The notes under the pieces were generated by a model. That model made no database searches, had not been told where the DNA came from, and saw only the letters and a list, made by a program, of their open reading frames with translations. From Hypomesus transpacificus (Eukaryota; Chordata; Actinopteri; Osmeriformes; Osmeridae), in assembly GCF_021917145.1 (NCBI RefSeq), contig NC_061068.1, positions 11,939,210-12,003,209 of the forward strand: a stretch of DNA of 64,000 nt, given 5' to 3'. Numbering within the stretch: position 1 is the stretch's first letter; each line of letters opens with the position of its first letter. The translations under genes were made by a program, and so were the position numbers. Below are positions 24,378-36,312 of this stretch, piece by piece.

Positions 24378-24420
24378 ACACACACACTCTCTCACACACA
24401 CACACAAACACACACACACA

Positions 24421-24456
<36 letters not shown>

Positions 24457-24527
24457 CTCACACACAAACACACACACACACACACTCTCTCACACACACA
24501 CACACACACAGCCTCTCTCTCTCTCTT

Positions 24528-24563
<36 letters not shown>
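24378..24563. repeat. Compound (CA)n/(CT)n microsatellite
   Basis: CA repeats interrupted by CTCTCT words, then about 15 CT units. Overlapping Thr-His and Cys-Val frames are artefacts. Confidence 0.9.
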
Positions 24564-24564
<1 letters not shown>

Positions 24565-26270
24565 TGTAGTGAACGATGGGCCGTGGCTTGGCATGGTCTG
24601 GAAAATGTTTGCTGATCCATACTACACACCCAGGGAAGGAGAGAAGGAGGGAGGTTGCGAGGAAGGGAGGTAGCAGGTGTGACACCTGACTGGGAGAGAA
24701 GGAGGGAAGGATGGAAAAAGAGAAAGGAGGGAGAAGGGAAGGAGACAGAGAACTGATGCTCGACTCTGATAGTGTCCCTGCTAAGTATGCAGCCCTGAGC
24801 CATGTTCAGTGTACAGTAGTTCATGTCTAATTCATGCGCATGCTAGACAATACCTGCGTGAAACCAATAGGGTCTCTTTTCCCTCTATGACTGGCTGTGC
24901 TGTTGTGTGACAGCCTGATTGGAGCCTGGGGGCACATCCACATATATTATGAGACTGTGATATAACAGAGAAGCACAATTCAGCCTTTATGCCAGAGAAT
25001 GGTTTTCTCTCAGGGTTGAGACACAGTCAGACTGGGTGAGCAGAGAGCAGTAATGTGAGCTGAGAAGCCATCAGCAGTTTCACACTAACACACTGACTCT
25101 GATCTCCCAGTCCAGGCTCTGACAGGACAGGCCTTCACACACACACACATACTGGTTTGTTTTACCATCCTAGTGAGGTAAACCCAAACCCCTACCCCAA
25201 ACCCCTAACCTTAACCCTTAGTGCAATTCTAAACCTAACAGCGTAACACCACAAAAACACTTTTAGAAAGTCGGATACCTCGACCGCAGACAAAGAATCA
25301 GATACAGTGAAAATACTTTGGACACTGCCAACATGGTTTCATGGCATAGTCTAAACTGGATACAAATAATTACATATTTCCCTGAAATCCCAGAGGATAT
25401 TTGGGTAGAGTCATGGCTACTCATCACACCAGAATCATCCCAAACGACCTCTTTGACACGAGCAAACAGTGCGCTTTATGGAAGTCATTGATGCTATTGC
25501 TGTTGTCGTCAACAGGTGATGGATGGGTGTGCTGAAGCCTCGTACCTTGTGGCCCTCCAGCCGTGGTGTGAAGCTTTACAAAGGCCCTGGTTAGTAATAC
25601 GCTGGGAAAACCGAGCATGTCGCCCGCTGCGGGGCTCTTTCACAACACACTGGCACTCCAAGCTCACACTAACGCTTACATAAACAGGTGTACTGTTACA
25701 CTTTTACATACACTGCCCTGTCAGCACACACTCACACAGCCCTGCTCTCACAAGGCCAACTGAACCAGCAGTTTCCTGATGTGCTACTGGAACATACATT
25801 CATGTACTCATTCATGTACTAGACACAGTAGAGGTGGTTTGGGGACCAGGCTGGTGATGTGAGGCCTGAGGACCTGTACTGGTTTCCTAAGTTTCCTAAG
25901 AGAAGGCCTTAGGCTTCAGCTTGGTGAGTTAATATATTGATTCTACTGAGTCAAGGTGACCACAGCTTTTGGGGCAGGGACTTTTGGGACCTTGTTTAAG
26001 TGGAGAGTTGTTCTTTGGTCTTCTTTCTTCCATGGGTTCATGGAATTGTAACTTGTGACCTTGTTTCAACTCACTCACTATCACACACAGCTAGTCCTAT
26101 CCCTATCACTGGCAACCAGAGAGTAGTCACTGTGCTCTCGATCAGTCTTTTAAGATAAGCACACACAAACAGCCCTCTTATTTCTTAGTGGGCCAGATAT
26201 TAGACACAGATGTTAGACACTCTGAATCTCCAGCCTCAGATTATACAGCCCAGTTAGACAGACACCAGGC
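24564..26270. other. Non-coding stretch
   Basis: No exon recognised. About 25,097-25,150 (GATCTCCCAGTCCAGGCTCT and onward, running into CA repeats) is a diverged second copy of about 24,340-24,392. Around 25,175-25,225, CCCTAA/CCCTAC-like words form a short telomere-like, degenerate patch. Confidence 0.4.
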
Positions 26271-26274
26271 TGAA

Positions 26275-26490
26275 GGGGCTTGAGGAGGACCAGGAAGAGG
26301 AAGAGGAGGACCAGGAAGAGGAGAACCAGGAAGAGGAGGACCAAGAAGAGGAGGACCAGGAAGAGGAGGAAGAGGACCAGGAAGAGGACCTGGAAGAGGA
26401 AGAGGAGGACCAGGAAGAGGAGGACCAGGAAGAGGAGGACCAGGAAGAGGAAGAGGAGGACGAAGAAGAGGAGGAAGAGGACCAGGCTGT
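26275..26490. repeat. GA-rich minisatellite, unit about 15 bp
   Basis: Repeats of GAGGACCAGGAAGAG with length variants. All three plus-strand frames across it are low-complexity, so it is not taken as coding. Confidence 0.9.
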
Positions 26491-27400
26491 GTGTGCTGCT
26501 GCTAGGGGACCGATTGAATCTGCCCACCGGTGAGCATAGCAGCGCTGAGAGACCGACAGGACAGGACAGAAACATGAGACGCCTTCGGACTTTAACTACA
26601 TGAATAAGTGAACGAAAGTGCAGTAAAGTGATAGCTTCTGTTTGCAGCCGTCAGTGAGGATGTGTTACTCAGTGAGCCGTCTCTACCAGACAGGCAAAAC
26701 AAATGACACCTGGCATAACGCACACTCATATTTCAACTGCACTTGATTTAAACACTTGAACTCATAGAGTCAACATGTTCAGGATGTGATGGACTTTAGC
26801 TCGATCCAGCAAACCAGATTGCTGGCCACCCTTAATTAGTGCTGGCCGCTCTTAATAAGTGGAGGAAAAGGATTGCTGGTGCTGATAATCTTTTGCCTTG
26901 TGATCGATACACAGATATGGGATAAATCTACTGGCCGGCATGCTGACTAACATCAGTGGTGTGAACCATCTGTATAGGAACCACACCATCTAACTTCTAA
27001 ACCAAACTGAAATTCTCTGAATTCTAGAGGTGATCTTTTTTCAAGTGCTGGCGGTGCTAAACTGATGTTGTTCAGATGTTGTTTTGACAGTTGGAGATGA
27101 ACGATCGTTTCTTATTCAAAGGCTTATTTTACTTAAGAGTTACTTGTTTTTATCCAGCAAGCTGGCTTGATACGGTTTGGGGCAAAAACAAAACCTCCAG
27201 CTATATAATTATCACATAATTTCCTGGAATTCCTGAAATTGCAGATTCCCAAACCAACTGGTCTGTGTGTGGTGTATGTTTGCATGTGTTTTAGAGTAAA
27301 TTGCAGATAATTCACCCATGCCATGTTGATATTCTGAGAAAACAACAGGGTTATCTAACATGTTATAATGTGATAGATTAGCTAAGGAGAGGACGGGAGG
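26491..27400. other. Non-coding stretch, nothing recognised
   Basis: Ordinary AT-rich sequence without repeat family or exon evidence. Confidence 0.4.
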
Positions 27401-27404
27401 TGCG

Positions 27405-27425
27405 TGTATGTGTGTGTGTGTCTGT

Positions 27426-27474
<49 letters not shown>

Positions 27475-27512
27475 TGTGTCTGTGTGTGGTGTGTGTGGTG
27501 TGTGTGGTAGCA
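27405..27512. repeat. (GT)n microsatellite
   Basis: A compound GT repeat with a core of about 24 uninterrupted units (about 27,429-27,471). Confidence 0.9.
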
Positions 27513-27642
27513 CAGGCTTGGTGGGACATTCTCTGAATGACTCTGTCTGGCCACAGGTTGTCTGACTATTGCGTGTCAAAGCCTCTCCACATCTCCCATA
27601 GCTTCCAAAACACATCTGTAACAGTGGTCGAACCCACAGCGC

Positions 27643-28031
27643 CCAGCTCAGAGCCCTGGTGTCTGGAGGAGTCACAGCAACCAGCTCAGAGCCCTGGTCT
27701 CTCTGAGGAGTCACAGCAACCAGCTCAGAGCCCTGGTCTCTCTGAGGAGTCACAGCAACCAGCTCAGAGCCCTGGTCTCTCTGAGGAGTCACAGCAACCA
27801 GCTCAGAGCCCTGGTCTCTCTGAGGAGTCACAGCAACCAGCTCAGAGCCCTGGTCTCTCTGAGGAGTCACAGCAACCAGCTCAGAGCCCTGGTCTCTCTG
27901 AGGAGTCACAGCAACCAGCTCAGAGCCCTGGTCTCTCTGAGGAGTCACAGTAACTAGCTCAGAGCCCTGGTCTCTCTGAGGAGTCACAGCAACCAGCTCA
28001 GAGCCTGGTCTCCCTGAGGAGTCACAGCAAA
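27643..28031. repeat. 39-bp minisatellite, about 10 copies
   Basis: Unit CCAGCTCAGAGCCCTGGTCT followed by CTCTGAGGAGTCACAGCAA. The central copies are identical to the eye. Because 39 is a multiple of three, one frame stays open through most of the array on each strand: 13 residues per unit, QPAQSPGLSEESQ on plus and SELVAVTPQRDQG on minus. The plus frame stops at a CAG-to-TAG change in the eighth or ninth copy (about 27,951). The first unit and the last two are diverged. Confidence 0.95.
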
Positions 28032-31008
28032 ACAAGTGGTTTCTCTAAGAAGTCACAGTAAAGCAGGGATCGGACCCAGACAGTAAGTCAAGAGACTTTT
28101 GTCGGGTTTTTCTGCAGTGCCAGTAAACATATGAGATCACTCATCGCACACTGGGATCAGACCATTCCATCCCCACCAGCTTATGTCACCCGTCTGGATG
28201 AGTCCCGCTGGCAGAGGTGGGATTCAAGCCAACAACCTTACGCATGGGAACCCAAGCCCAACAAGTGAGATATTTGGGTTTCCCAGTCTCAGACAGGACT
28301 TCTCATCAAAGAGTCCTTTTGCCAAAGAAGGAACCGCCTTCTGTTTCCCCATCTCCAGGCCTGTGTGTGTCCCTGCCTCCTCCTGCTTCCCCACACTCCT
28401 CTACACCGCGGCTATGAGGTAGCCCTCTGGCTGCTGACCTGTCTGCAGAGGCCATAAACAGCCAAATGACTTCAGTTTTCACACCTTCATGACAGTTCAC
28501 AAGAAGTCAGGCCAAGTGTGTGTGCGAGTGGATGGGTTGCGTGTGCGTGTGTCGGTGTGTGTTGGTGTGTAATGGAGCGGAGAAGCCAGTCGTGTTTGAG
28601 TGTGTGTGTGTTTGAGCAAGTGTGCGCGAGTGGGACTGTGTGTGCGTCTTTGTGTGAGTGTTTGAGTGGTTGAGGCAGGGTTGTTCGAGTGGGTGTGAGT
28701 GAGCGCGTGCGTGTGAGTGAGTGGGGTGGCAGTGAGGGATGTGCTTGGACGCGTGCTCCAGAGCAGGCCTGCCATCGAGGGTACGTGTCGGACAAACAGA
28801 GCAACCACCCTCAGATCCCCACCAAGGAGCATCGCCTAGCTGTGAGCTCTTCTGTCTTTCAGGGGGCCGGGACAGGAACGAGAGGAGCAGGAACAAGAGG
28901 AGCAACTATAACACGTGCAGAACATTTGTGAGAAACCTCTCTGCTATGTTAATGTTACCGCTGGTGCTATTATTGTGTCGTTTCAACAGTGGTTCACTCA
29001 CTCTATTTCTCTTTCCCATTCACTCTGTCTCTTTCTGTATTGTATTGTAGGTTATGTATTCTACTTGAGGGGAACAGGTCAGTACAGTCTGAGCAACTAT
29101 AAACAAAGACAGGCAACTGACAATTTAAAAACCTGGCAGGAAGCCAGCTGGCCAAGCCCCCCCCCCCCCCCCCCCCCCCCCCGTCTCCCTCTCTCCCTCT
29201 CTCTCTCTGAGGTAAAGGGCAGACCGGTGACCAGACTAGAGTTTGGATGTATCCACGCACCACCTGGAGCCTGTAACTAAACACAAGAGGTGATTTGCCT
29301 ACATGCAAATGTGATGGGATGAAAGGTTTAGACTAAACCTGAGATCTCTGCATATTGGACCATGTCATTTCCATAGAAAAAGAGGCCTTGTCGTTGAACT
29401 ACATACCGAGAGCAACCTAGACATACACATTTCTGTCTTTTGCCTATTTGCCTAGTCTTATTACTAGTACTCATATGTCATGTTATGCCAGGTTGGTTTG
29501 TGTTGTCTTGTCTTAAGAATTTTAGTGCCCAGTCTGACCCTGTGTTGGTCTGTGCATCTGACAATAAAAAACTTGAACTTGAACTATTTGCCCTAAACCA
29601 AGATACTTCAAACAGACAGGCCTGAACCTTAAACAACGATCCTTTCCAGCAGTTAGTGTTTTGGTTCTCGAACCAAGATCCTTGATATGAGGAGAGGCCC
29701 AGTCCTGAACAGCACCAGCTCTGTCCTTGCAGCCCCTGCTGCCCTGCCAGCCCTCCTCTCCACAGCCCAGCTTCTGTGGTCTACCACAGGTTCACTGCTG
29801 CACCAACAATTAACAGTGAAGACAGTTTGACAGACCTGAGGTCTGGAGTAAGACTCGGGGAGGCTCACGAAAGCAGCACAAACAGGACTATAAACTCCTG
29901 GACGGCTTGTCGTGCTCCTGGTGGCCCCATGCTACTCATCTGGCCCGGCCCGGGGTACCACTGCTGACTGGTGATCTGTGGTCTCTTAAACAAGGGAGGT
30001 GCACACACGCACATAGACACGCAAACAAACACACACCCACGCAAACATACACACACATGTACACACCAACACGCATACACTCTGAGCATTCATGGGTGGA
30101 ATGGAATACTACCCATACACACGCACAGGAGCACTCCAGCTGTGTGTGTGTGTGTGTTCATACGGGTGTGTGTTCTACCCCAGTGGTATCACAGCATCAG
30201 CTCTGGCAGCAGCACATTCAGAACGCTGCAGACGAGAGGCCCGAGCACCATGCTGCTCTACATGTGACACATCCCAGAGCAGCTCATCCATGATGAGCAC
30301 TGTGGCACATAGACGCGCATCTGCTCATTGTTCCGGAGGGTTCCATAACAAAGCCTAGAGGGGAGAGACAAAGACAGAGTCAGGGACGCCATTGTGGGCT
30401 ACGTCCAGCATGACTAATGTACACCGACACCGGCCACAATGTCCCCTGGTACGAGCCCTTCCCCAAGCAGCAGGGAGGGTGCAGGGGCGGATACACACCA
30501 CCTGATCGTACAACTAAACTCCAACAAGAAAGATTAAGTGCACACAATGCCACGGGTTCTCAAAACAATGGCTCTGTCCCCACACAATATACACTCAAAT
30601 GCCGCGGACAAAGCAACCGGAAAGATATTTAGGGAATGTGTCAAGCTCTGGCCCTGGGACCCCGGGAGGCTAGAGGGGTCTGGGCTGGGCTGGTCTGCTG
30701 GATCCTAACCAGCACAGTGGGACTGTTGCCGTAAACAAAGCAGAACAAAGAACCAGACCTCCTGCATAACTGAGCATCGAGAGGGCATGCCAGTGGAGGG
30801 AAGCTGTAACTTGTGTGTACAACAATTGAAGCTGTGTGTGTGTGCACGTGGAGAGTGTGTATGCATGTGTGTGTTCTGCCGTGCCCCCTTAGAGCCAGGC
30901 TCTGGGCCAACGAGGACCAGCCAGGGGCCAAAACAACATCACATGGCTCTTTAGAACCTCTGTTGGAAACGTACCTCCTCATACAATGTACTCCTCTTCA
31001 CACCTCCT
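28032..31008. other. Non-coding stretch with several microsatellites
   Basis: GT-rich sequence lies at about 28,515-28,725, poly-C at about 29,157-29,182, and (CA)n at about 30,000-30,080. About 28,205-28,265 is weakly reminiscent of a minus-strand tRNA-derived repeat. Overlapping ORFs around 29,700-30,360 lack domain or splice support. No gene called. Confidence 0.4.
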
Positions 31009-31082
31009 CCCAACGGCCGGGAATCGATCTGGCAACCTTCAGATTACTAGTCCGATTCCCTAACCGTTTAGCCATCTGACTC
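31009..31082 (-). mobile_element. tRNA-like head of the SINE family, fragment
   Basis: On the minus strand it reads GAGTCAGATGGCTAAACGGT, then GGACTAGTAATCTGAAGG, then GATCGATTCCCGGCC. This is the box-A to box-B head of the SINE present at 33,189 and 34,029. The body and tail are absent. Confidence 0.75.
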
Positions 31083-31194
31083 TCACAGACTCTCACAATA
31101 TTATAATATGCAGCGAGTATAACTAGTTAAACCAGTTACAACTAACCAAAAAGTGCAACAAGTCCCTCAATAAGTATCATTGTGTTCCTGGAGG

Positions 31195-31870
31195 AAATCA
31201 ACTAACATCTGATCCAACAAATATTTCTTAAGTGCTGGTGTACTCCAGGAACAAGTGCGTCTTTAGCCTTTTCTTGAAGGTGGAGACACATTCAGTATCT
31301 CTGATGGAGGTGGGGAGATGATTCCACCATTGGGGGGCCAGACAGGAGAAGAGCTTAGGTTGGGAGCAGGCACTCAGAGTTGGGACCACCAGACGGTTGT
31401 TGGAAGACGACTGTAGGTGGCAGGTGTAAGGCTGGACGAGAGAGTAGATTTAGTCGGGTGCAGTCCCGTTCACCACTTGGAAGGTCAGTACCAGAGTCTT
31501 GAATCTGATGCGGGCCTTGATGGGAAGCCAGAGGAGCATGTAGGATGAGATCCACTGGAGTGCAGTGCCAGAGATGCCCATCTCAGAAAGTCTAGCAAGC
31601 AGGATCTGGTGGTTGCCCGTGTCAAATGCTGCGGATGATGTTCAGCAGAATGATGTTGGATGACCTTGAAGCCGCTCTGGCACACTGGAGGGCAGTTTCT
31701 GTGGAGTGGCCAGGCTTGAAACCTGATTGGTTGGGGTCTTGTAGGTTGTGTGGGGGTAAGGGTTTGAGAGAGAGTTAATTTTGTTCAGGAAGTAGTGGGT
31801 TTTATTTGTGTGGGCAGATAAGGTTTTAATGAGGGAGTGATACTTGTCAAGGTCCAGTCCATCTTTGGAC
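31195..31870 (-). pseudogene. Degenerate LINE ORF2 (reverse transcriptase) fragment
   Basis: In shifting minus-strand frames the sequence gives pieces typical of teleost non-LTR retrotransposon ORF2. From 5' to 3' these are a QSGF-type word with TETALQCA, then AFDTGNHQILLARLSEMGIS and TALQWISSYM of the reverse-transcriptase fingers and palm (about 31,540-31,650). After them come a block like ARIRFKTLVLTFQVVNGTAP and a C-terminal LVVPTLSAC ... KLFSCLAPQWWNHLPTSI ... STFKKRLKTHLFLE (about 31,225-31,480). The catalytic YADD region and the sequence between the two parts are missing, and there are frameshifts, so it is inactive. The family (CR1/L2/Rex type) is an inference. Confidence 0.7.
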
Positions 31871-33188
31871 TAACACCTCTCAGCTATCCCAAGGGTGCAT
31901 CGTTCTTCACGAAAACCATCTGTGAACTCTAAAACAAGTCCAACAAGAAGTCACCTCACTCCGGCCAATGAGGGTGTGGGTGTGTTGAGCTCTTGAGGCT
32001 GGCCAATCAGCAGCCTGGACTGTGCCATGCAGCAGCATTCCTGCACATTGTCTGCAATGAGACACAGGCCACACGCCCATGCGTGTGTGAGGGACAAGCC
32101 CTCTCCGGTACACACATGTGCTCCACATTTTTCTATGTCAAAATAAAATGCAGAGAGGCCAGTTTCCCATGAATCATTGCTTCTTCAAAGCTGAACCTGG
32201 GGACATGTGATGTATTCCGGTTACATCATCACACACATGCGGACACACATGCATGCACGCGACCACATGCACACACTGAAGTGATACAACAAATGGACAA
32301 ATCAAGCTGCTCTGGTATGGTCAAGTCTAGTGGGATCTGGTGTGGTGTGGTATGGTCTGGTTTGGCTTGGCATGACTACAATACTACTATTATGCTAGGT
32401 CTGAATCGAGTCTGAGTTGGCTTTCAGTCTGGGCAGTGGTAAAACCAGGGCTCTTTATTATGAGGGGTGTGTAATGAATTCCCTTTGGTCATAACTTTAA
32501 ATAGCCACTATTATTGTCCTTGGAAAAGAGCATTATGATTGTGTAACACGTCTCAAACCAAACAAATCACCTGCATACCAAACACTCCAACTGTGTGCAG
32601 GATGCTGTGGCCCTCAAACAACATACTGTAGACAGCTGCTGAGCTGATCTTTCAGCTGTCGGGTCAGTGATATATTGATCATGTTTGATGATCCGTCTCA
32701 TGGCTGTGGTATTCACATTGTTTTCTTGATCATGTCTGTTGATCCATATAATGGCGGTTGTAGTCATATTGGTATATTGATCCACATATAAATATGTTGT
32801 TTTAGCAGATGGGTTTATCCAAAGAACATACAGGGATATGGTAACCTGTGACCTCTTGAACTGCAGTCAAATACGCTCACCACTCAGCTATCCCCACCCT
32901 CATATGAAGGCTGGTTGTAATCATATTGTTTTATCATGTCTGTTGATGGGTCTGAGGGTAGAGGGCTGCAGGGTCCAGAGCACTTCCTCTCCCGCAAGGC
33001 TTGACGCTCCACCGTGAAGCACCACAGACATTCAGATCAAATACCATCCAAACTACTTCCAAACCTTCACCCCTCCACAATTTGCCCAAACTTCATTATC
33101 CGACCAGAGACGTTCCCTTGGTCTGGTGGTGCACGTTCAGTTTGGCTCACAATCATCCTGGGTGAGACACCCAGACAGAAACACCCCT
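31871..33188. other. Non-coding stretch
   Basis: No exon recognised. TGGTATGGTCTGG-type simple repetition lies at about 32,315-32,375. About 32,808-32,905 resembles a minus-strand tRNA-derived SINE of another family: its plus strand reads TTTATCCAAAGAACATACAG, then AACCTGTGACC and CACCACTCAGCTATCC. Confidence 0.4.
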
Positions 33189-33380
33189 TGGGGGTCAGAT
33201 GGCTGAGCGGTTTGGGAGTCGGGCTAGTAATCAGAAGGTAGCAGGTTTGATTCTCGGCCATGCCAAATGACGTTGTGTCCTTGGGCAAAGCACTTCACCC
33301 TACTTGCCTCGGGGGAATGTCCCTGTATTTACTGTAAGTCGCTCTGGATAAGAGCGTCTGCTAAATGACTAAATGTAAAA
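33189..33380 (+). mobile_element. tRNA-derived SINE, copy 2 (complete)
   Basis: The head has GTCAGATGGCTGAGCGGT (box A) and GGTTTGATTCTCGGCC (box B). The body has TGCCAAATGACGTTGTGTCC and TTGGGCAAAGCACTTCACCC. The tail has GTAAGTCGCTCTGGATAAGA and CTAAATGACTAAATGTAAAA. The head resembles a class II (Leu/Ser-type) tRNA. Orientation is plus. Confidence 0.92.
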
Positions 33381-34028
33381 TGTTCAGCTGAAAATGGCAT
33401 CCTTCTGTAGCTCACATGGAACAATCTGGTTATCGGATTCCTCATGTGGGTCTCCTGCTGGCTAACTGCTACTCTGTGGTTCTCTAACCAGCTCCAGACA
33501 CCCTTTTTGCACAATACACACATATATTCTCGCACACACACACACACATACAATGCACAGAAATTCCTCAAGAACTCATTGCTTCATCATAACACATTAT
33601 GCATAACATGTAAGAGATTAGCAGTTCCATCATGACACTGAGAAAGTGTCAATAAAACTGGGATAAAGTCATCCATACTTTGAGTTTATCTTTCCTCTCC
33701 TACAGGAACAATGAGGTGTGGAGAGATATGAGCTCAGGTGGATGGTCTGGCAGTTCTCCTGCCAGCGCCACTCATCTCACTTTCATCGTCCACCCATGTC
33801 ATCATGTAGGAGGCCCTCACATGTACAGCTCCCATACTGCAGAGGTTCCCAAAGTGTGGGGCCTGCCCTCAAGCGCTAGTCCGACCATTGTAGGGAGCAC
33901 AAGTGAAAGGCTGAAAGGAAAACGTATGTCTGGTTGTACTGGTTGAGGTGTGTGACATTTCAAAATGTACACAAAAATGTGCATTTAACCTTGGATGCCT
34001 TGAATGACAACATTCACTTCTTAGTACG
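33381..34028. other. Non-coding stretch, possible hAT-like end
   Basis: A good acceptor-like pyrimidine tract followed by CTCCTACAG lies at about 33,685-33,707, but the following frame (NNEVWRDMSSG and onward) is not recognised. CAGAGGTTCCCAAAGTGTGG at about 33,839 resembles the end of a fish hAT element, but the other end was not found. Confidence 0.35.
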
Positions 34029-34226
34029 ACGTGGGAGTCAGATGGCTTAGCGGTGAGGGAGTCGGGCTAGAAATCAGAAGGTTGCAGGATCGAATCCCGG
34101 CCATGCCAAATGACGTTGTGTCCTTGGGCAAGGCACTTCACCCTACTTGCCTCGGGGGGAATGTCCCTGTACTTACTGTAAGTCGCTCTGGATAAGAGCG
34201 TCTGCTAAATGACTAAACGTAAATGT
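34029..34226 (+). mobile_element. tRNA-derived SINE, copy 3 (complete)
   Basis: Same family and orientation as 33,189-33,380. Its box B (GGATCGAATCCCGGCC) is the better preserved of the two. Confidence 0.92.
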
Positions 34227-36312
34227 AGTAGAATTTCTGAACTATCTCTGTGAAACTGCATTTTCCTGTTAGCTGTCAGTTCCTGCTTCCACCCTAATTT
34301 AACACAACTGACAGTCCTAAATAGCTGGCTGCACATAATGTAAACACAACTGGGCTTGTGTTAAGTAAATAAAACCTTTGAAACACAAAGTTCAAGGACA
34401 GATACTTTAGAAGTCTTGGATTTTTTGCTACCATAGAGATAAGGCACAGTGTTATCTGGACCATGTGTTTTCACATCACAAGTTCTTTCATCTAAGAATA
34501 ATGTCTGCAGGTATAGTAGGCCAGTGAGCGGGTCCAGTGTGGACAGGTACAGACGGCTTGGTCTCCTATAGCGGTCCGATCGGCCATCTTTCTCCCTCCT
34601 TCTCTCTCTCACCACTCTTCAGCCCACCCTTCTGACTTCCTAGATGGACTGGCTCGTCTTGGAGAGAGGAAAGTGGGCCAATCCTCCCCAGCACACCCAA
34701 CTTCCTCTCCCTCTATCTATCTGCATCTCTCTCTTTCTCTCCTCTTTCTTTTCTTCTCTCTCTTCCCTACTCTAAATGTCCCTTTATCTCTCTCTCTCTC
34801 TCCCTCACTCTCTCTTTGATTGGATCAAACTCTCACACTATGACACACACGCAGGCATACACACACACGCGCGCGCGCACACACACATACACACACAAGC
34901 ACACACACAAGCACACACACAAGCCCCCACACCACAGACACAAACGCAGACTCGTTAACATGGGTCACGAAAAAGTGGAAGGTTTGTTGCATGCTGTTGT
35001 GTTGTAATGGCAATGTTATCATCATGGTAGGTTGGGCAAGCATAGTTAAGGGTTAACTCCTGATTGTAAAAGTATAAACGCCCGCAGGTGTTTCTGCCCA
35101 GACCTGACTAATGCTTAGTAACTAATGTTCGGTTGGCTGAATCAACATCCTTGCTCACATGCAGCGCTTTTTCTCCTTTAGCCTCTCTCTCCTCTCTCTG
35201 CTTATGTAACCAGAACACATTACAATACAGAGCACACAGTCTCCCACAGTCCAGACTGTGGTTCTGGGCCTGACGCATCCCAACTTACATTTACTGTCGG
35301 TTACTTCAGAGATGTCTCTGTGTCAGTGACCAGGGTACTTCCGGCCTGTGTCTGTGACCAGGGTACTGTGATCCCTCTTGAGGTTTATCCCTGACAATGG
35401 CTCCCATGACTCCTATACAGGCTGGGCCCGGCCCCAGTCAGCTATATTTGGACTAGACTCCTGCCAGAGGACCATCCAGGCTCTGGGAGAAGACTGGCCC
35501 CTCGACACCCCACACCGCTGACTCTGTTGGGGCTGCTCTCCCAAGAACTCACTGCCTGGGGATGCTCTGCAAATACCACATCGTTTTTCTTTTTCTTTTC
35601 TTTGGTCTGCACGTCTCTCTGCGGTGCTACATGGCTGTTTGTTTTAGACACACAACACTAGAAATACACTTCCCTGACATGTGAGTCAGCCGGGGAGCTC
35701 TGTCCGTCTCACGTGCATGAGAACACTGCCCGACTCAGGCATGAGCCAGTAAGTATCTCGAGTCCTCACTAATGTGCGAGACGTTTGCGCGAGTCTCTAT
35801 GCATTGACAGGTGGTCAGGGTTCCATTTGGCTAGGCTCAAGCAATCAAGCACAGATGAGTACTCTGAATCATTTCAAATGGTATTCTGAGCCAGGTCTGG
35901 TCTGAATAGGCAGACGTGAATCCCAAATCAGGTCAGCTACCAAGTTGAGTATTGAAATCAATCCACGTTATAGTACGATGATGGAAATATATCATTAACA
36001 TGCGATTAGCATCAGGAAGTTCATTCCAACATCCGACCGATAAGGATCTCTCTCAGCTAAATCTGTTTGCCTCCCTCAAGCCAATTGGGTAGTTGATAGT
36101 TGAGTAGTTGAACAACAGCTCTCCTTGTTGGTTGCAGACTGGACTACAAAACATGTTCCAACATTACCATCTAGTGGTGTTGATGTATATAACGTTAGGC
36201 AATCTATCTTTAATAATTGGTCGGTTTGCCTGCTTATGCATCTATCGATCCATAAATGAACTTATATGAACATAAATATTGGCATAGTATAAAATCCATG
36301 ATCTGTCTACTA
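34227..36312. other. Non-coding stretch
   Basis: (CT)n-rich sequence lies at about 34,700-34,815 and a compound (CA)n microsatellite at about 34,843-34,945. The remainder has no recognised exon or repeat. Confidence 0.4.

Noticed and set aside
25175..25225. Interstitial telomere repeat
   Set aside because: The CCCTAA-like words are few and degenerate, and more likely belong to a dispersed fish repeat.
33189..33270. Possible tRNA gene
   Set aside because: The A and B boxes belong to the head of a SINE whose body and tail follow directly; the same head recurs at four other places.
33685..33946. Possible exon after a strong acceptor-like pyrimidine tract
   Set aside because: The frame is not recognised, lacks a clear donor, and overlaps a hAT-like end motif (CAGAGGTTCCCAAAGTGTGG).
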